Shown in pieces: positions 47,673 to 56,616 of a stretch of DNA of 64,000 bases. Under the pieces are notes generated by a model. That model saw nothing but the letters and a program-made list of their open reading frames with translations, was not told the origin of the DNA and made no database searches. Every line of letters starts with the position of its first letter. Position 1 is the first letter of the stretch. The DNA comes from an uncultured Campylobacter sp. (GTDB lineage Bacteria; Campylobacterota; Campylobacteria; Campylobacterales; Campylobacteraceae), in contig NZ_CALHVN010000020.1 in NCBI RefSeq assembly GCF_938039245.1, positions 22,357-86,356 on the forward strand, written 5' to 3'. The position numbers and the translations under genes were made by a program.

Positions 47673-47907
47673 TGAAATTTACGCCAAACGCCTCGTAAAC
47701 GTTAGGAAGCAGCTTTCTGATATTATAATCATAAGCGTAAAATTTGGCGTAAAGCGCCTTTAGATCGGCCTCTTTGACCGCAGTAAAGTCAAACACGTCC
47801 GTGCCCGCAACCTTTGGCACTTGGCGGTCTAGCTCGGCGAAAAACTCGCTCCTAGCCTTTAAAATTTCCTCGATTTGATTTTTTACTATTTCTTTTTTTT
47901 CTTGCAT
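47665..47907 (-). CDS. Small conserved hypothetical protein
   Basis: 80 aa, charged, probably all helical at the start (EKKEIVKNQIEEILKARSEFF), then YAKFYAYDYNIRKLLPNVYEAFG. No family named. Its ATG directly follows the pgp2 TAA, and it overlaps alr, so the three form one unit. Confidence 0.8.
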   Translation of the reverse strand: MQEKKEIVKNQIEEILKARSEFFAELDRQVPKVAGTDVFDFTAVKEADLKALYAKFYAYDYNIRKLLPNVYEAFGVNFNV

Positions 47908-48846
47908 TTACTTCTCCGTTAAGATTTTAAATTTATCTTTATCTAGCCGCACGTAGAGCTCTTTTTTTCCTTTAAATTCGTGACTGGGCGCGGCATAATC
48001 CTCGTCAAAAACTACTCTAAAAAGATTTTGCCCTTTAGTGTTCGGGTACGGCGTCACGCTAAAATTTGAAGCTTTTATGCTCTTTTTTTCGTTTAGCGCG
48101 AAAATTCTCTTTTTATTTTCGGCAAATTTAGCCCTCGTTAGCGCATTTTTGCCGTCTATTTTTACAAATTCGTCCGCATAAAAGCCCAGGTAAATTTTAG
48201 TTTCGTTATCTCGCCACGCCTGCAGCCACTCGTGCAGATGCGCCAGTACGCGCGCTATGTCGTCTTTGCTGGCGTCTACCTTCTGGTTTTCGCTGATTAT
48301 CACGACGCCCTTGCTGCCGATCAGTCGGCCGAATTTCATCAGCGCATCGTTGTTAAACGCCACACAACCGCGCGTTTTTACTTCGTCCTCGCGCTTGCCT
48401 TTCATCGGCAGTCCGTGTATCCAGATGCCTCCGCCGGTTTTTTGTGCGGCCTTATCGTGGGCGTTTGGGTACGATAGCGACATCGCAAGCGGCCCGTAAA
48501 AGTGATCGGGCGGCGTAAATTTATCCGTGACGTCGTAAACCCCGACCGGCGTTTTTAGGTCGCCTTCTTTAAATTTATCTCCGCTTTTGCCCGTTATCAC
48601 GCTTTGCGAAAAAATTTGCTCCAGCGCACCGCCTGCATACTCGAAGCTTTGTAGGGTTTTTTGCGCTTTATTTATGACGATGATTTTGGTTTTAGCCTCG
48701 TAGTAGCCGTACCTGACATCGGCTGCGTCTAGCTTTTCCAGCCAGTATTTAGCATCCCTCGAATTTGCGTCCGCTAGAACCTTGGCGGCTAAAATTTGAG
48801 AGGATAAAATAGAAAAAATGAAAAATACAATCAAATTTTTAAACAA
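47908..48846 (-). CDS. pgp2: Peptidoglycan LD-carboxypeptidase Pgp2
   Basis: 312 aa. Signal peptide FKNLIVFFIFSILSSQILA, a YkuD catalytic domain with IWIHGLPMKG and the active cysteine in TRGCVAF (near 160), then a C-terminal NTF2-like domain. In C. jejuni Pgp2 trims tetrapeptides to tripeptides and is needed for helical cell shape. Proximity to alr is conserved there. Confidence 0.92.
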   Translation of the reverse strand: MFKNLIVFFIFSILSSQILAAKVLADANSRDAKYWLEKLDAADVRYGYYEAKTKIIVINKAQKTLQSFEYAGGALEQIFSQSVITGKSGDKFKEGDLKTPVGVYDVTDKFTPPDHFYGPLAMSLSYPNAHDKAAQKTGGGIWIHGLPMKGKREDEVKTRGCVAFNNDALMKFGRLIGSKGVVIISENQKVDASKDDIARVLAHLHEWLQAWRDNETKIYLGFYADEFVKIDGKNALTRAKFAENKKRIFALNEKKSIKASNFSVTPYPNTKGQNLFRVVFDEDYAAPSHEFKGKKELYVRLDKDKFKILTEK

Positions 48847-48894
48847 AATTTCAATCCGTGTTTCAAAATGAGCTTGGATTATATTATTAATTGG

Positions 48895-48940
48895 CTTAAA
48901 TTTTAAAAAAATAAAATTTTAAGCTACAAAGGGATATGAT
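48895..48940 (+). promoter_or_regulatory. Promoter region of PCuAC gene
   Basis: CTTAAATTTTA (48895-48905) with TAAAATTTTAAG (48912-48923) forms an inverted repeat just upstream of a TATGAT -10 candidate (48935-48940). The start codon is 45 bases further on, with AAAGGAAAG before it. Confidence 0.4.
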
Positions 48941-48984
48941 AAATCACACCAAAAGTGAAATAAATTCTCAAAAAAGGAAAGAAA

Positions 48985-49431
48985 ATGAAGAAATTAGTTG
49001 CATTTGCCATTGCATTGTCAGCATCTTTTTGCTTTGCTGATTACGTTCTTATCAGTGCGGATAACGCATACGCCAAAGCCACTCCGCCAAACGTCAAAAA
49101 CAGCGCAGTCTTTATGGATATCACAAACAATATGCCAAAAGCCGTAAGACTAATAAGCGCAAGCACGGATGCCTCTCAAAGCGCCGAACTTCACACGCAT
49201 AAGCATGAAAACGGGATGATGAAAATGGTACAAATAGATAGTATAGAGGTACCGGCTGAGGGGTCGGTGAGCCTAAAACCAGGCGGCCTTCATATAATGC
49301 TAATGGACGTAAAAAAGCCAATGAAAGCGGGCGATAAAGTAAATTTAACTCTTAAATTTAGCGACGGCAGAATAGTTGAAGTGATCGACATACCGGTTAA
49401 AAATTTAGAAACTTCCGGACATGCGCATTAA
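48985..49431 (+). CDS. Periplasmic copper chaperone PCuAC
   Basis: 148 aa. Signal peptide (VAFAIALSASFCFA) and a DUF461 cupredoxin-like fold. The copper ligands of the H-x10-M-x21-H-x-M type are present (LHTHKHENGMMKM then LHIML). It delivers Cu(I), often to cytochrome oxidase CuA together with Sco. Start of a three-gene unit I recall as Cj0909-Cj0911 in C. jejuni, so not exclusive to the nos cluster. Confidence 0.93.
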   Translation: MKKLVAFAIALSASFCFADYVLISADNAYAKATPPNVKNSAVFMDITNNMPKAVRLISASTDASQSAELHTHKHENGMMKMVQIDSIEVPAEGSVSLKPGGLHIMLMDVKKPMKAGDKVNLTLKFSDGRIVEVIDIPVKNLETSGHAH

Positions 49432-49440
49432 AATTTTATA

Positions 49441-49902
49441 ATGAAAAAATTTCTCATCGTTTTGGTTGCGCTAGTCGGGGTTTTTGCGACCTCGGCGTAT
49501 CTGTTTTTTAAACCGCAAGCGCAAGAGGACTTTTTAAGCGCAGAGGACGTGGGGGCAAATTTAACTCCGCTTCCCTGCGATATGAACACAGAGCACTCCT
49601 GCGGCGTGGAGTTTCGCGGCAAGACGGTTAAATTTAGCCTCTCGCCAAAGCCCGTTTACACGATGCAGCCCACGATCGTGCGCATCGAGGGCTTAGAAGG
49701 GTTTAAAAACCCGAGCCTCGAGATCCACGGCGTAAACATGGATATGGGCGTAATAAAGGCCGAAGTCGAAAAGCGCGATAACGCCTACGTCTCAAACGTC
49801 GTGCTAAGCGCATGCCTGATAAACATCATGAGGTACCGTTTCGAGGTGCTGGAAAACGGCAAAAGAAGCGGGCTTTATATAGACTTCGACTTGCATCAAT
49901 AG
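49441..49902 (+). CDS. Membrane-anchored protein between PCuAC and Sco1
   Basis: 153 aa. An N-terminal helix (KKFLIVLVALVGVFATSAYLFF) is followed by a beta-sandwich-like periplasmic domain. It holds cysteines in LPCDMNTEHSCG and LSACL, and a HGVNMDMG motif recalling methionine-based copper sites in FixH/YtkA-like domains. A copper role is inferred from that motif and the neighbours only. Starts 9 bases after PCuAC. Confidence 0.8.
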   Translation: MKKFLIVLVALVGVFATSAYLFFKPQAQEDFLSAEDVGANLTPLPCDMNTEHSCGVEFRGKTVKFSLSPKPVYTMQPTIVRIEGLEGFKNPSLEIHGVNMDMGVIKAEVEKRDNAYVSNVVLSACLINIMRYRFEVLENGKRSGLYIDFDLHQ

Positions 49903-49927
49903 ACGCAAAATTTACTTAAAAGGGCGG

Positions 49928-50512
49928 ATGATGAAAAAGCTTATTATCGCAGTTATACTGATTTTAACGGTTCTTGGCGCAGGTTATCTCGCACTCTACT
50001 CAAACAAATACGCCCCTAACGACCAAAGCGCAAACGTCGCCGAGGGTCAAAAAAATTATGATTTTACCGGCAAGGGCGCAAACGGTGCAGTGAGCCTAAA
50101 GAGCTTTGAGGGTAAAAATAAGATTATTTACTTTGGCTACACCTCGTGTCCCGACGTCTGCCCCGCGACTTTAGGTATCTTAAGCGGCGTGTTAAACGAG
50201 CTTAAAAGAGACGATATCGTCGTGATTTTCGTCACTCTCGACCCGGAGCGCGACGAGCCAAAAAACGTGGACGAATACGCAAAATACTTTTATCCGAACT
50301 CATACGGCGTAGTGGTAAACGACCTACCGGGGGTTGCTAAAAACTACGGCGTAAAATACCAAAAAGTCCTACTGGAAAAATCTGCCATGGAGTACTCCGT
50401 CGCGCACAGCTCCTCGCTATACGTACTAGACAAAAACGGCAAATTCGTAACCGAAATATCAAATTTAACACCGCAAAATATCAAAAAAACGTTGGAAAAT
50501 TTAGAAAAATAA
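49928..50512 (+). CDS. Sco1/SenC copper metallochaperone
   Basis: 194 aa, thioredoxin-like with an N-terminal anchor helix. Copper site: TSCPDVCPATLG (CxxxC) and the distal histidine in VAHSSSLYVLDKNG. It inserts copper or reduces cysteines at CuA centres. NosZ, encoded 1.4 kb downstream, has a CuA site, so it could serve both the oxidase and NosZ. Confidence 0.95.
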   Translation: MMKKLIIAVILILTVLGAGYLALYSNKYAPNDQSANVAEGQKNYDFTGKGANGAVSLKSFEGKNKIIYFGYTSCPDVCPATLGILSGVLNELKRDDIVVIFVTLDPERDEPKNVDEYAKYFYPNSYGVVVNDLPGVAKNYGVKYQKVLLEKSAMEYSVAHSSSLYVLDKNGKFVTEISNLTPQNIKKTLENLEK

Positions 50513-50586
50513 CGGCTCGCGATTTTACAAATCCCGTGTTACGTTATAACGCAAATTCATTTTTATATATCAAATTATTACGAAAG

Positions 50587-50600
50587 TTGATTTAAGTCAA
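50587..50600 (+). promoter_or_regulatory. FNR/CRP-family binding site at nos promoter
   Basis: TTGATTTAAGTCAA, one base from the FNR consensus TTGAT-N4-ATCAA. Its centre lies about 42 bases upstream of the start expected from the -10 at 50624-50629, the class II activator position. Likely bound by an anaerobic or NO-sensing Crp/Fnr regulator (the Nss regulators play this part in Wolinella). Confidence 0.75.
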
Positions 50601-50623
50601 TATTTTTTTAAGCTCGCCCGCTG

Positions 50624-50629
50624 TATAGT
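50624..50629 (+). promoter_or_regulatory. -10 box of nos-associated promoter
   Basis: TATAGT, preceded by a T-rich stretch. The leader would be about 20 bases with GAAGGAA before a TTG start. Confidence 0.55.
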
Positions 50630-50656
50630 TTCATTAAATTTCGAAGAAGGAACGAT

Positions 50657-51874
50657 TTGAACCCACGCACGCTAGCGAGCGTTTTTTATCTACTATTTTT
50701 AATCTCGGCAAGCTACGGTTTTGAGCCTAGCACCGACGTAAAAAGCTATGCCTTTAGCGAACTTAACGGCGGAAAAATAGCCCTATACGACGCGGCAAAC
50801 GAGCTAAAAATCATCGATGCGGCAAATCTGCGACCAAGTGCGCAGACAACCTTGGCCGCAGACGAGATAACCTCGCTTGCTTTTGGCGCGGGCGAGCTAT
50901 ATGCCGGGCTTTCTAGTGGAATAATCGTTAAATTTAGCAAGGATTTAAACTCCAGGGAAGTAGCGCTTGACGTCTCAAGTCTCGGTCTTGACACGCGCAT
51001 AACGCATCTAAGCATATCAGGCGGTAAATTTTACGCCGTGGCGGGAGAAAATATCTTCCTCGTCTACGATCCGTCCGCCAAAAAGCTCTCCGTCGCGTGC
51101 CTTAGCGGCGTATACCGCGTAGCAACCTGCGAAATCATAAACGGCGCCGCCGTAATAACCGGCTGGGATAGGTCGGTTTTTAGGTTAAATTTGACCTCGA
51201 TGGAGGTAAAAAATCATGGCAAACTAAATGCGGTAGCCTTAAGCGCGGCGCAGGCGGGCCAAGATATGCTTTTAGGGCTAGCTAGCGGAGAGATAGCGAG
51301 CGTAAAATTTAAAGCCGAGGAAAATTTAGCCCCTAGCGAGAGTATAGACCCAAAAACGGCGCAAACAAGCACGGTAAATTCGCTAAACAAAAAGCCGTTA
51401 AGCGCAGCTAAAGACAAAGCCGCTCAAGGAAGCTCTAAAGCAAATGCGGCGGATAAGACGGACGTAAATTTAAGCCAAAACGCGGTTTTGCCGCAAGCAT
51501 ACGGCGATAAATTTGGGGCAAATTTAGCAGATAAAACCGCAAAAAACGAAGCGGACGTAAATTTGTCGCGCAAAAAAACGAGCGTAAATTTTTTAGATAC
51601 GAAACCATCGGCAAATACAAATACGCGCGAGATCGCCCCAAAAAGCCTAAATGCAAAAATTTATAAAATCTCGAATCTACGGATAAAAAGCCTGCTATCC
51701 GTGCGGAATAAAATTTATATCGGCCTTGATAATGGCGAGGTTTGGCGCGCAAGCGCAAATTTTACGGATATAGAAAAGCTCGGGAAAAATTCGGATGCGA
51801 TAATAAGCGTTTTTAATAATAATGAGGATATAATAACCGTAAGCATAAACGGCGAAATTAAAATTTATAAATAA
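50657..51874 (+). CDS. Periplasmic beta-propeller protein heading the nos cluster (NapL-like)
   Basis: 405 aa from TTG with GAAGGAA upstream. Signal peptide (FYLLFLISASYGF). Repeated short beta units such as ITSLAFGAGELYAGLSSGIIVKF and IYIGLDNGEVW indicate a WD40/PQQ-like propeller. Residues about 220-330 form a low-complexity insert rich in Ala, Lys, Asn and Ser with an imperfect duplication (TDVNLSQ / ADVNLSRK), splitting the last blades from the rest. No heme or cysteine motif. The overall type recalls NapL of epsilonproteobacterial nap clusters, whose role is unclear. 23 bases upstream of nosZ and behind the FNR-type promoter. Confidence 0.75.
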   Translation: MNPRTLASVFYLLFLISASYGFEPSTDVKSYAFSELNGGKIALYDAANELKIIDAANLRPSAQTTLAADEITSLAFGAGELYAGLSSGIIVKFSKDLNSREVALDVSSLGLDTRITHLSISGGKFYAVAGENIFLVYDPSAKKLSVACLSGVYRVATCEIINGAAVITGWDRSVFRLNLTSMEVKNHGKLNAVALSAAQAGQDMLLGLASGEIASVKFKAEENLAPSESIDPKTAQTSTVNSLNKKPLSAAKDKAAQGSSKANAADKTDVNLSQNAVLPQAYGDKFGANLADKTAKNEADVNLSRKKTSVNFLDTKPSANTNTREIAPKSLNAKIYKISNLRIKSLLSVRNKIYIGLDNGEVWRASANFTDIEKLGKNSDAIISVFNNNEDIITVSINGEIKIYK

Positions 51875-51897
51875 AATCTTAAGAAAGGAGATTTTTA

Positions 51898-54492
51898 ATG
51901 AACAAAATTTTTAGTTCAGGCATCGTTGCGGCGGCGTGTATGGCGTTTGCAGTTAGCAGCGCGTGCGCGGCAGATAGCGACTTGCAAGCTATCATGAAAG
52001 CGCGCGGGCTAACGGAAAAAGACGTCCTAGCGGCTGCTAAAACGTATCAGCCAAGCGGCAAGAAGGACGATTATATCGTCTTTTCCTCGGGAGGCCAAAG
52101 CGGACAGGTGATGGTTTACGGCGTACCTTCGATGAGGATTTACAAATTTATCGGCGTCTTTACGCCCGAGCCTTGGCAGGGGTACGGCTTTGACGAGGAG
52201 TCTAAGGCCATCCTAAAAAGCGGCGCGATTAGGGGCAAGGAGCTTTCGTGGGGCGATACTCACCACCCTGCTCTAACCGAAAAAAACGGCGAATACGTCG
52301 GCGATTATCTTTTCATCAACGACAAAGCCAATCCTCGCATTGCGGTTATAAATTTGCACGATTTTGAAACTACGCAAATCGTCGTTAATCCAATCGTAAA
52401 AAGCGAACACGGCGGCAGCTTCATCACTCCAAATAGCGAATACGTCATCGAAGCGGCGCAGTACGCGGCTCCGCTAGATAACGGCTACCACTCTATAGAC
52501 GAGTACGAAAGCGCGTACCGCGGCGCGGTAACGTTTTGGAAATTCGACTATCCAAAAGGCAGGATAGACGAGAAAGCTTCCTTCTCGCTTGAGCTTCCTC
52601 CGTATTGGCAAGATCTAAGCGACGCAGGTAAAGGCGAGAGCTTCGGCTGGGCGTTTTCTAACTCCATAAACTCAGAGATGTACACCGGAGGTATCGAAAA
52701 AGGCTTGCCTCCGTTTGAAGCGGGCGCAAGCAGAAACGATACTGACTATTTGCACGTTTATAACTGGCAAATTTTAGAAAAACTAGCTCAGGATAAGAAA
52801 AACTACAGAGAGATAAACGGCCACAGAGTAGTTACCATAGACGCTGCAGTTAAAGCCGGCGCGCTATTTTTGATCCCAGAGCCAAAGAGCCCGCACGGCG
52901 TAGACGTTAGCCCGGACGGCCGATATATCGTTATCGGCGGTAAGCTAGATACGCACGCTACGGTTTTTGACTTTAGAAAGATCAAAAATTTAATCGACAA
53001 AAAAGAATTTGCCGGCACCGACTCTTACGGCATACCGATTCTTGATTTGCAAAAGACCCTACACGGACAAGTAGAACTCGGCCTTGGACCTTTACACACG
53101 GCATTTGACGCGCAAGACGGCGTACTTTATACCTCGCTTTACGTCGATAGCCAGATCGTAAAATGGGACTATAAAAATTTAAAAGTCCTAGATAGGATCA
53201 ACGTCCACTACAACATCGGACACCTAGACGCGATGGAGGGAAAATCGGCCAAACCTAAGGGCAAATACGTAATCGCTCTTGATAAGCTATCAATCGACCG
53301 CTTTAACCCAGTAGGTCCTCTTCACCCGCAAAACCACCAGCTAATCGACACTACGGGCGCTAAGATGGAGCTTTTATACGATATGCCTATACCTCTTGGC
53401 GAGCCTCACGACGTTATATCTATCGAGGCTAGCAAGCTAAAACCGGCTACCACCTACGCCATGGGAACAAACTCTCGCACGGGCAAAGAAAGTCCGTTTG
53501 TAACTCTTGCCGGACAAGAAAGAGTCGAGCGCAACGGCAAAAACGTAACCGTATACGCTACGATGATCAGAAGCCACATCAATCCTGAGCACATCGAGGT
53601 AAATAAAGGCGACAACGTAACCATCCACCTAACAAACCTAGAGCGCGCACAGGACGAGACTCACGGCTTTACGGTCGATCTTTACAACATCCACGCCTCT
53701 TTAGAGCCGGGTAAAACCGCAACCGTAAATTTCGTAGCGGACGAAGAGGGCGTATTCCCTTACTACTGCACCGAATTTTGCTCTGCATTGCACCTTGAGA
53801 TGATGGGCTATTTGCTAGTTAAAGATCCGAACAAAAAATACGAATCGGCAAAAGCAAATAGGCTAAAAACCCTAAGCCCAGAAGCTCTAAAAGCCGAATA
53901 CGATAAAGTAATCGCTACGAATAAAGCTACCGACGAAGTTATCCAAAGCGTAGTGGCTTACCTAAAAGAAAAGCATTACGAAAAATATCCTAAGGTAAAA
54001 GAGCTAGTCACCGACGCGCTGGATCAATACGGCAAAATCCCCGAGGCTAAAGCAAAAGCCGACGAAGCCTATAAAAAAGGCGACGTAAACGGCGCGATAC
54101 TTTGGGAGTACCAAGTATGGCAGTATATGGTTAAAACCGCGGACGTCGGCCTAAGAGCCAAAAACAACCTCGCTAAAGAGATCGCTACGCCTATGAGTCC
54201 GGCTGCTGCTAAAGGCGAAGCCGCATATCTAAAAGGCGGCTGCAACGCTTGCCACGTCATCGGTCAGGTTAGCTCGGGCCCAGATCTAACGGGCGTTCTT
54301 TTACGCCACGAAAATGGCGAGAAATGGGTATTTGACTTTGTCAAAGATCCGTCTAAATTTTACGGCGACGAGTATATCAAGTCTATGATCGATTACTTTA
54401 ACCTAAGAATGCCTAATCAGCACATGAGCGATCAAGAGATCAAAGATATCATCGAATACCTAAAATGGATCGACGAAAACGCGGGAATGTAG
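51898..54492 (+). CDS. nosZ: Nitrous oxide reductase, clade II with cytochrome c domain
   Basis: 864 aa. It reduces N2O to N2 in the periplasm. Sec-type signal peptide (to ...SSACA), not Tat, as in clade II. CuZ ligands: H122 and H123 (DTHHP), H171, H333, H400, H442 and H504. CuA site: H589, then C624, C628, H632, M635 (YYCTEFCSALHLEM). A C-terminal monoheme cytochrome c domain has CNACH at 782-786 and a late methionine (NLRMPNQHM), as in Wolinella. AAAGGAG ribosome binding site. A terminator follows, so nosZ can be made in excess of the maturation genes. Confidence 0.97.
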   Translation: MNKIFSSGIVAAACMAFAVSSACAADSDLQAIMKARGLTEKDVLAAAKTYQPSGKKDDYIVFSSGGQSGQVMVYGVPSMRIYKFIGVFTPEPWQGYGFDEESKAILKSGAIRGKELSWGDTHHPALTEKNGEYVGDYLFINDKANPRIAVINLHDFETTQIVVNPIVKSEHGGSFITPNSEYVIEAAQYAAPLDNGYHSIDEYESAYRGAVTFWKFDYPKGRIDEKASFSLELPPYWQDLSDAGKGESFGWAFSNSINSEMYTGGIEKGLPPFEAGASRNDTDYLHVYNWQILEKLAQDKKNYREINGHRVVTIDAAVKAGALFLIPEPKSPHGVDVSPDGRYIVIGGKLDTHATVFDFRKIKNLIDKKEFAGTDSYGIPILDLQKTLHGQVELGLGPLHTAFDAQDGVLYTSLYVDSQIVKWDYKNLKVLDRINVHYNIGHLDAMEGKSAKPKGKYVIALDKLSIDRFNPVGPLHPQNHQLIDTTGAKMELLYDMPIPLGEPHDVISIEASKLKPATTYAMGTNSRTGKESPFVTLAGQERVERNGKNVTVYATMIRSHINPEHIEVNKGDNVTIHLTNLERAQDETHGFTVDLYNIHASLEPGKTATVNFVADEEGVFPYYCTEFCSALHLEMMGYLLVKDPNKKYESAKANRLKTLSPEALKAEYDKVIATNKATDEVIQSVVAYLKEKHYEKYPKVKELVTDALDQYGKIPEAKAKADEAYKKGDVNGAILWEYQVWQYMVKTADVGLRAKNNLAKEIATPMSPAAAKGEAAYLKGGCNACHVIGQVSSGPDLTGVLLRHENGEKWVFDFVKDPSKFYGDEYIKSMIDYFNLRMPNQHMSDQEIKDIIEYLKWIDENAGM

Positions 54493-54495
54493 TCT

Positions 54496-54521
54496 AAATT
54501 TGAGCTTAGCGGCTCAAATTT
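54496..54521 (+). repeat. Hairpin directly after nosZ
   Basis: AAATTTGAGC-TTAGCG-GCTCAAATTT, starting 3 bases after the stop. No T-run; probably an mRNA 3' stabiliser in front of the true terminator. Confidence 0.6.
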
Positions 54522-54535
54522 AACTGCTAAATTTA

Positions 54536-54565
54536 AGGCTCGGAGCGCGTAATCCGAGCCTTTTT
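54536..54565 (+). terminator. Terminator between nosZ and nosB
   Basis: AGGCTCGGA-GCGCGTAA-TCCGAGCCT followed by TTTT. A strong Rho-independent form inside the cluster. Confidence 0.85.
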
Positions 54566-54622
54566 CGTTAAATTTAAAAAGCCTTTCGCGAAAAATTTTT
54601 TAAATTTAATAAAGGAGAAACG

Positions 54623-55384
54623 ATGAAGAAGTATCAAATTTACACCATTATCGCATTAGTTTTGATGACCGTTTGTTTTACGATCCCGGTCCTTGGATGG
54701 TTCGGCGCGAAGGCTAAAATCGCAGCCGGCGAGCCGATTGCCGGGTATTCGTATAAAATTTACGACCTTTACACCTCGTTTCAGTACAAAAATCACTTGA
54801 TGCCAGACGACGTAAAAGCCAGCCTACAAAAAGCGATCGAGCAAAAAGCCGAGATCGGCACGCCCTCTTTTCCTATCTGGTACGTCGCGCTTGAAGCGCC
54901 AAACTACCCAAAAGACGCCTTTCCGGACGGTATCCCCGTTTATTTTCACGTTGACGGATACGGCGGCGACGTGCACGAGATGAACACCATAAACCACTAC
55001 ATCGGCATGTATCCGATGGAGCACGGCGGCAACGTCGAGCGCGCGATCGCGCCTTATTATCTGCTTATTTCCACGCTTTGCATGCTAGCCTTTTTGTACT
55101 ACGACGGCAAATTTAACTCCCTACTCATGGTGCTTCCCGCTATCGCTCCGCTGCTTTTTATGGGCGCGTTTGCGGGCTGGCTTTACTGGTACGGGCACAA
55201 TATGCAAGAGTGGGGCGCGTTTAAGATTAAGCCTTTTATGCCGACCGTGCTTGGCGACGGCAAGGTCGCGCAGTTTACGACGCATTCGTATCCTAGCATA
55301 GGATTTTGGGTGATGATAGCTATGAGCGCGCTTTGCATCCTAGCCGTATTTTCTAAGAAAAAAGAGCTCAAAGAAGCCAAATGA
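54623..55384 (+). CDS. nosB: NosB membrane protein
   Basis: 253 aa with about four membrane helices (5-28, about 147-165, 170-195, 215-240) and a large periplasmic loop (Trp/Tyr and Pro rich, with VDGYGGDVHEMNTINHY). It sits where nosB lies in Wolinella succinogenes, directly after nosZ; function unknown in the literature I recall. AAAGGAG before the ATG. It overlaps nosD by 4 bases. Confidence 0.85.
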   Translation: MKKYQIYTIIALVLMTVCFTIPVLGWFGAKAKIAAGEPIAGYSYKIYDLYTSFQYKNHLMPDDVKASLQKAIEQKAEIGTPSFPIWYVALEAPNYPKDAFPDGIPVYFHVDGYGGDVHEMNTINHYIGMYPMEHGGNVERAIAPYYLLISTLCMLAFLYYDGKFNSLLMVLPAIAPLLFMGAFAGWLYWYGHNMQEWGAFKIKPFMPTVLGDGKVAQFTTHSYPSIGFWVMIAMSALCILAVFSKKKELKEAK

Positions 55385-56616
55385 AATTTAAGCTTTTGCT
55401 CTTTTGCGCGCTAAATTTGACGGCCTTCGCCGGTCCGCTACAAGACGCCATAAACGCTGCAGAACCGGGCGACATCTTGCGGCTAAACGACGGCCTTTAC
55501 GAGGGAAATATAATCGTCGATAAGCCGCTAACGATAATAGGCAAAGGCGAGAACGCCGTGATACGAGGCGACCGCAAATCAAGCGTGATAAAAGTAACGG
55601 CAAAAAACGTAAAGCTTATAAATTTAAACATCGAGGGTAGCGGCACGAGCCAGATGAACCTAGATGCGGGCATAAGCTGCGCAAAGGGCAATAATATTTT
55701 AGTCGAGAAAAACCGCTTTAAAGACGTGCTTTTCGGCATCGAGCTATCAGAATGCAACCAAGCCGTGATAAGAGATAACAACATCACTTCAAAAGAGGGC
55801 TTTGACGTGCCTAGACGCGGAGACGCCGTGCGCGCATGGTATTCGCACGAAAATTTGATCGAGCAAAACTACGTCTATAACAGCCGCGACATCGTAGCGT
55901 GGTTTTCCAGCAACAACGTAATCCGCAAGAACTACGGGCAAAACAACCGCTACGCCGTACACACGATGTACTCGGCGGGCAACCTCATCGAGGATAACGA
56001 ATTTAGCGGCGGCGCGGTCGGGATGTATTTTATGTTTTCTACGAATTCCCTCGTGCGCCGAAACGTGATAATCAACTCAAACGGAGCCTTTGGCGTGGGT
56101 ATCGCGCTAAAAGATACCTCGGGCTTTACCGTGAGCGAAAATACCTTTTTGTATAACTCGCGCGGCATCTACTCCGACCGCTCGCCGCTAAATCCGGGCA
56201 CCGTAAATTTGATCGAAAATAATCAAATTTTATACAACGTCATCGGGCTACAAATGCACGCGACGCAGGAAAAAAGCGTGTTTAAGGGCAACGATTTTAT
56301 CGGCAATATGGAAACGGCTATCAACGATACTCCTGGCTCAAAGATCGAGCTAAACGAGTGGAGCGGCAATTATTTCGACGAATACGAAGGACTAGATCTA
56401 AACCGCGACGGCATCGGCGACACGCCCTACTCGCACTTTATTTACGCCGACAAGCTTTGGCAGTATTATCCGGCTCTGCGCTTTTTTTACGGTTCGACCG
56501 TGATTAGCGGGCTAAATTTTCTAGCTAAGCTAGCGCCTTTTTCCGAGCCGCTTAAGCTTTTAGAAGACGACTCTCCAAAAATGCGCCCTAATAACGCTCA
56601 AAAGGTCGCGCTATGA
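55381..56616 (+). CDS. nosD: Copper-site maturation protein NosD
   Basis: 411 aa periplasmic right-handed beta helix. Signal peptide LLLFCALNLTAFA, then serial carbohydrate-binding/sugar-hydrolase-like repeats (LIEQNYVYNSRDI, NVIRKNYGQNNRY, NLIEDNEFSGG) and the C-terminal NEWSGNYFDEYEGLDLNRDG signature. With NosF and NosY it supplies sulfur and copper for CuZ assembly. Overlaps both neighbours by 4 bases. Confidence 0.95.
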   Translation: MKFKLLLFCALNLTAFAGPLQDAINAAEPGDILRLNDGLYEGNIIVDKPLTIIGKGENAVIRGDRKSSVIKVTAKNVKLINLNIEGSGTSQMNLDAGISCAKGNNILVEKNRFKDVLFGIELSECNQAVIRDNNITSKEGFDVPRRGDAVRAWYSHENLIEQNYVYNSRDIVAWFSSNNVIRKNYGQNNRYAVHTMYSAGNLIEDNEFSGGAVGMYFMFSTNSLVRRNVIINSNGAFGVGIALKDTSGFTVSENTFLYNSRGIYSDRSPLNPGTVNLIENNQILYNVIGLQMHATQEKSVFKGNDFIGNMETAINDTPGSKIELNEWSGNYFDEYEGLDLNRDGIGDTPYSHFIYADKLWQYYPALRFFYGSTVISGLNFLAKLAPFSEPLKLLEDDSPKMRPNNAQKVAL

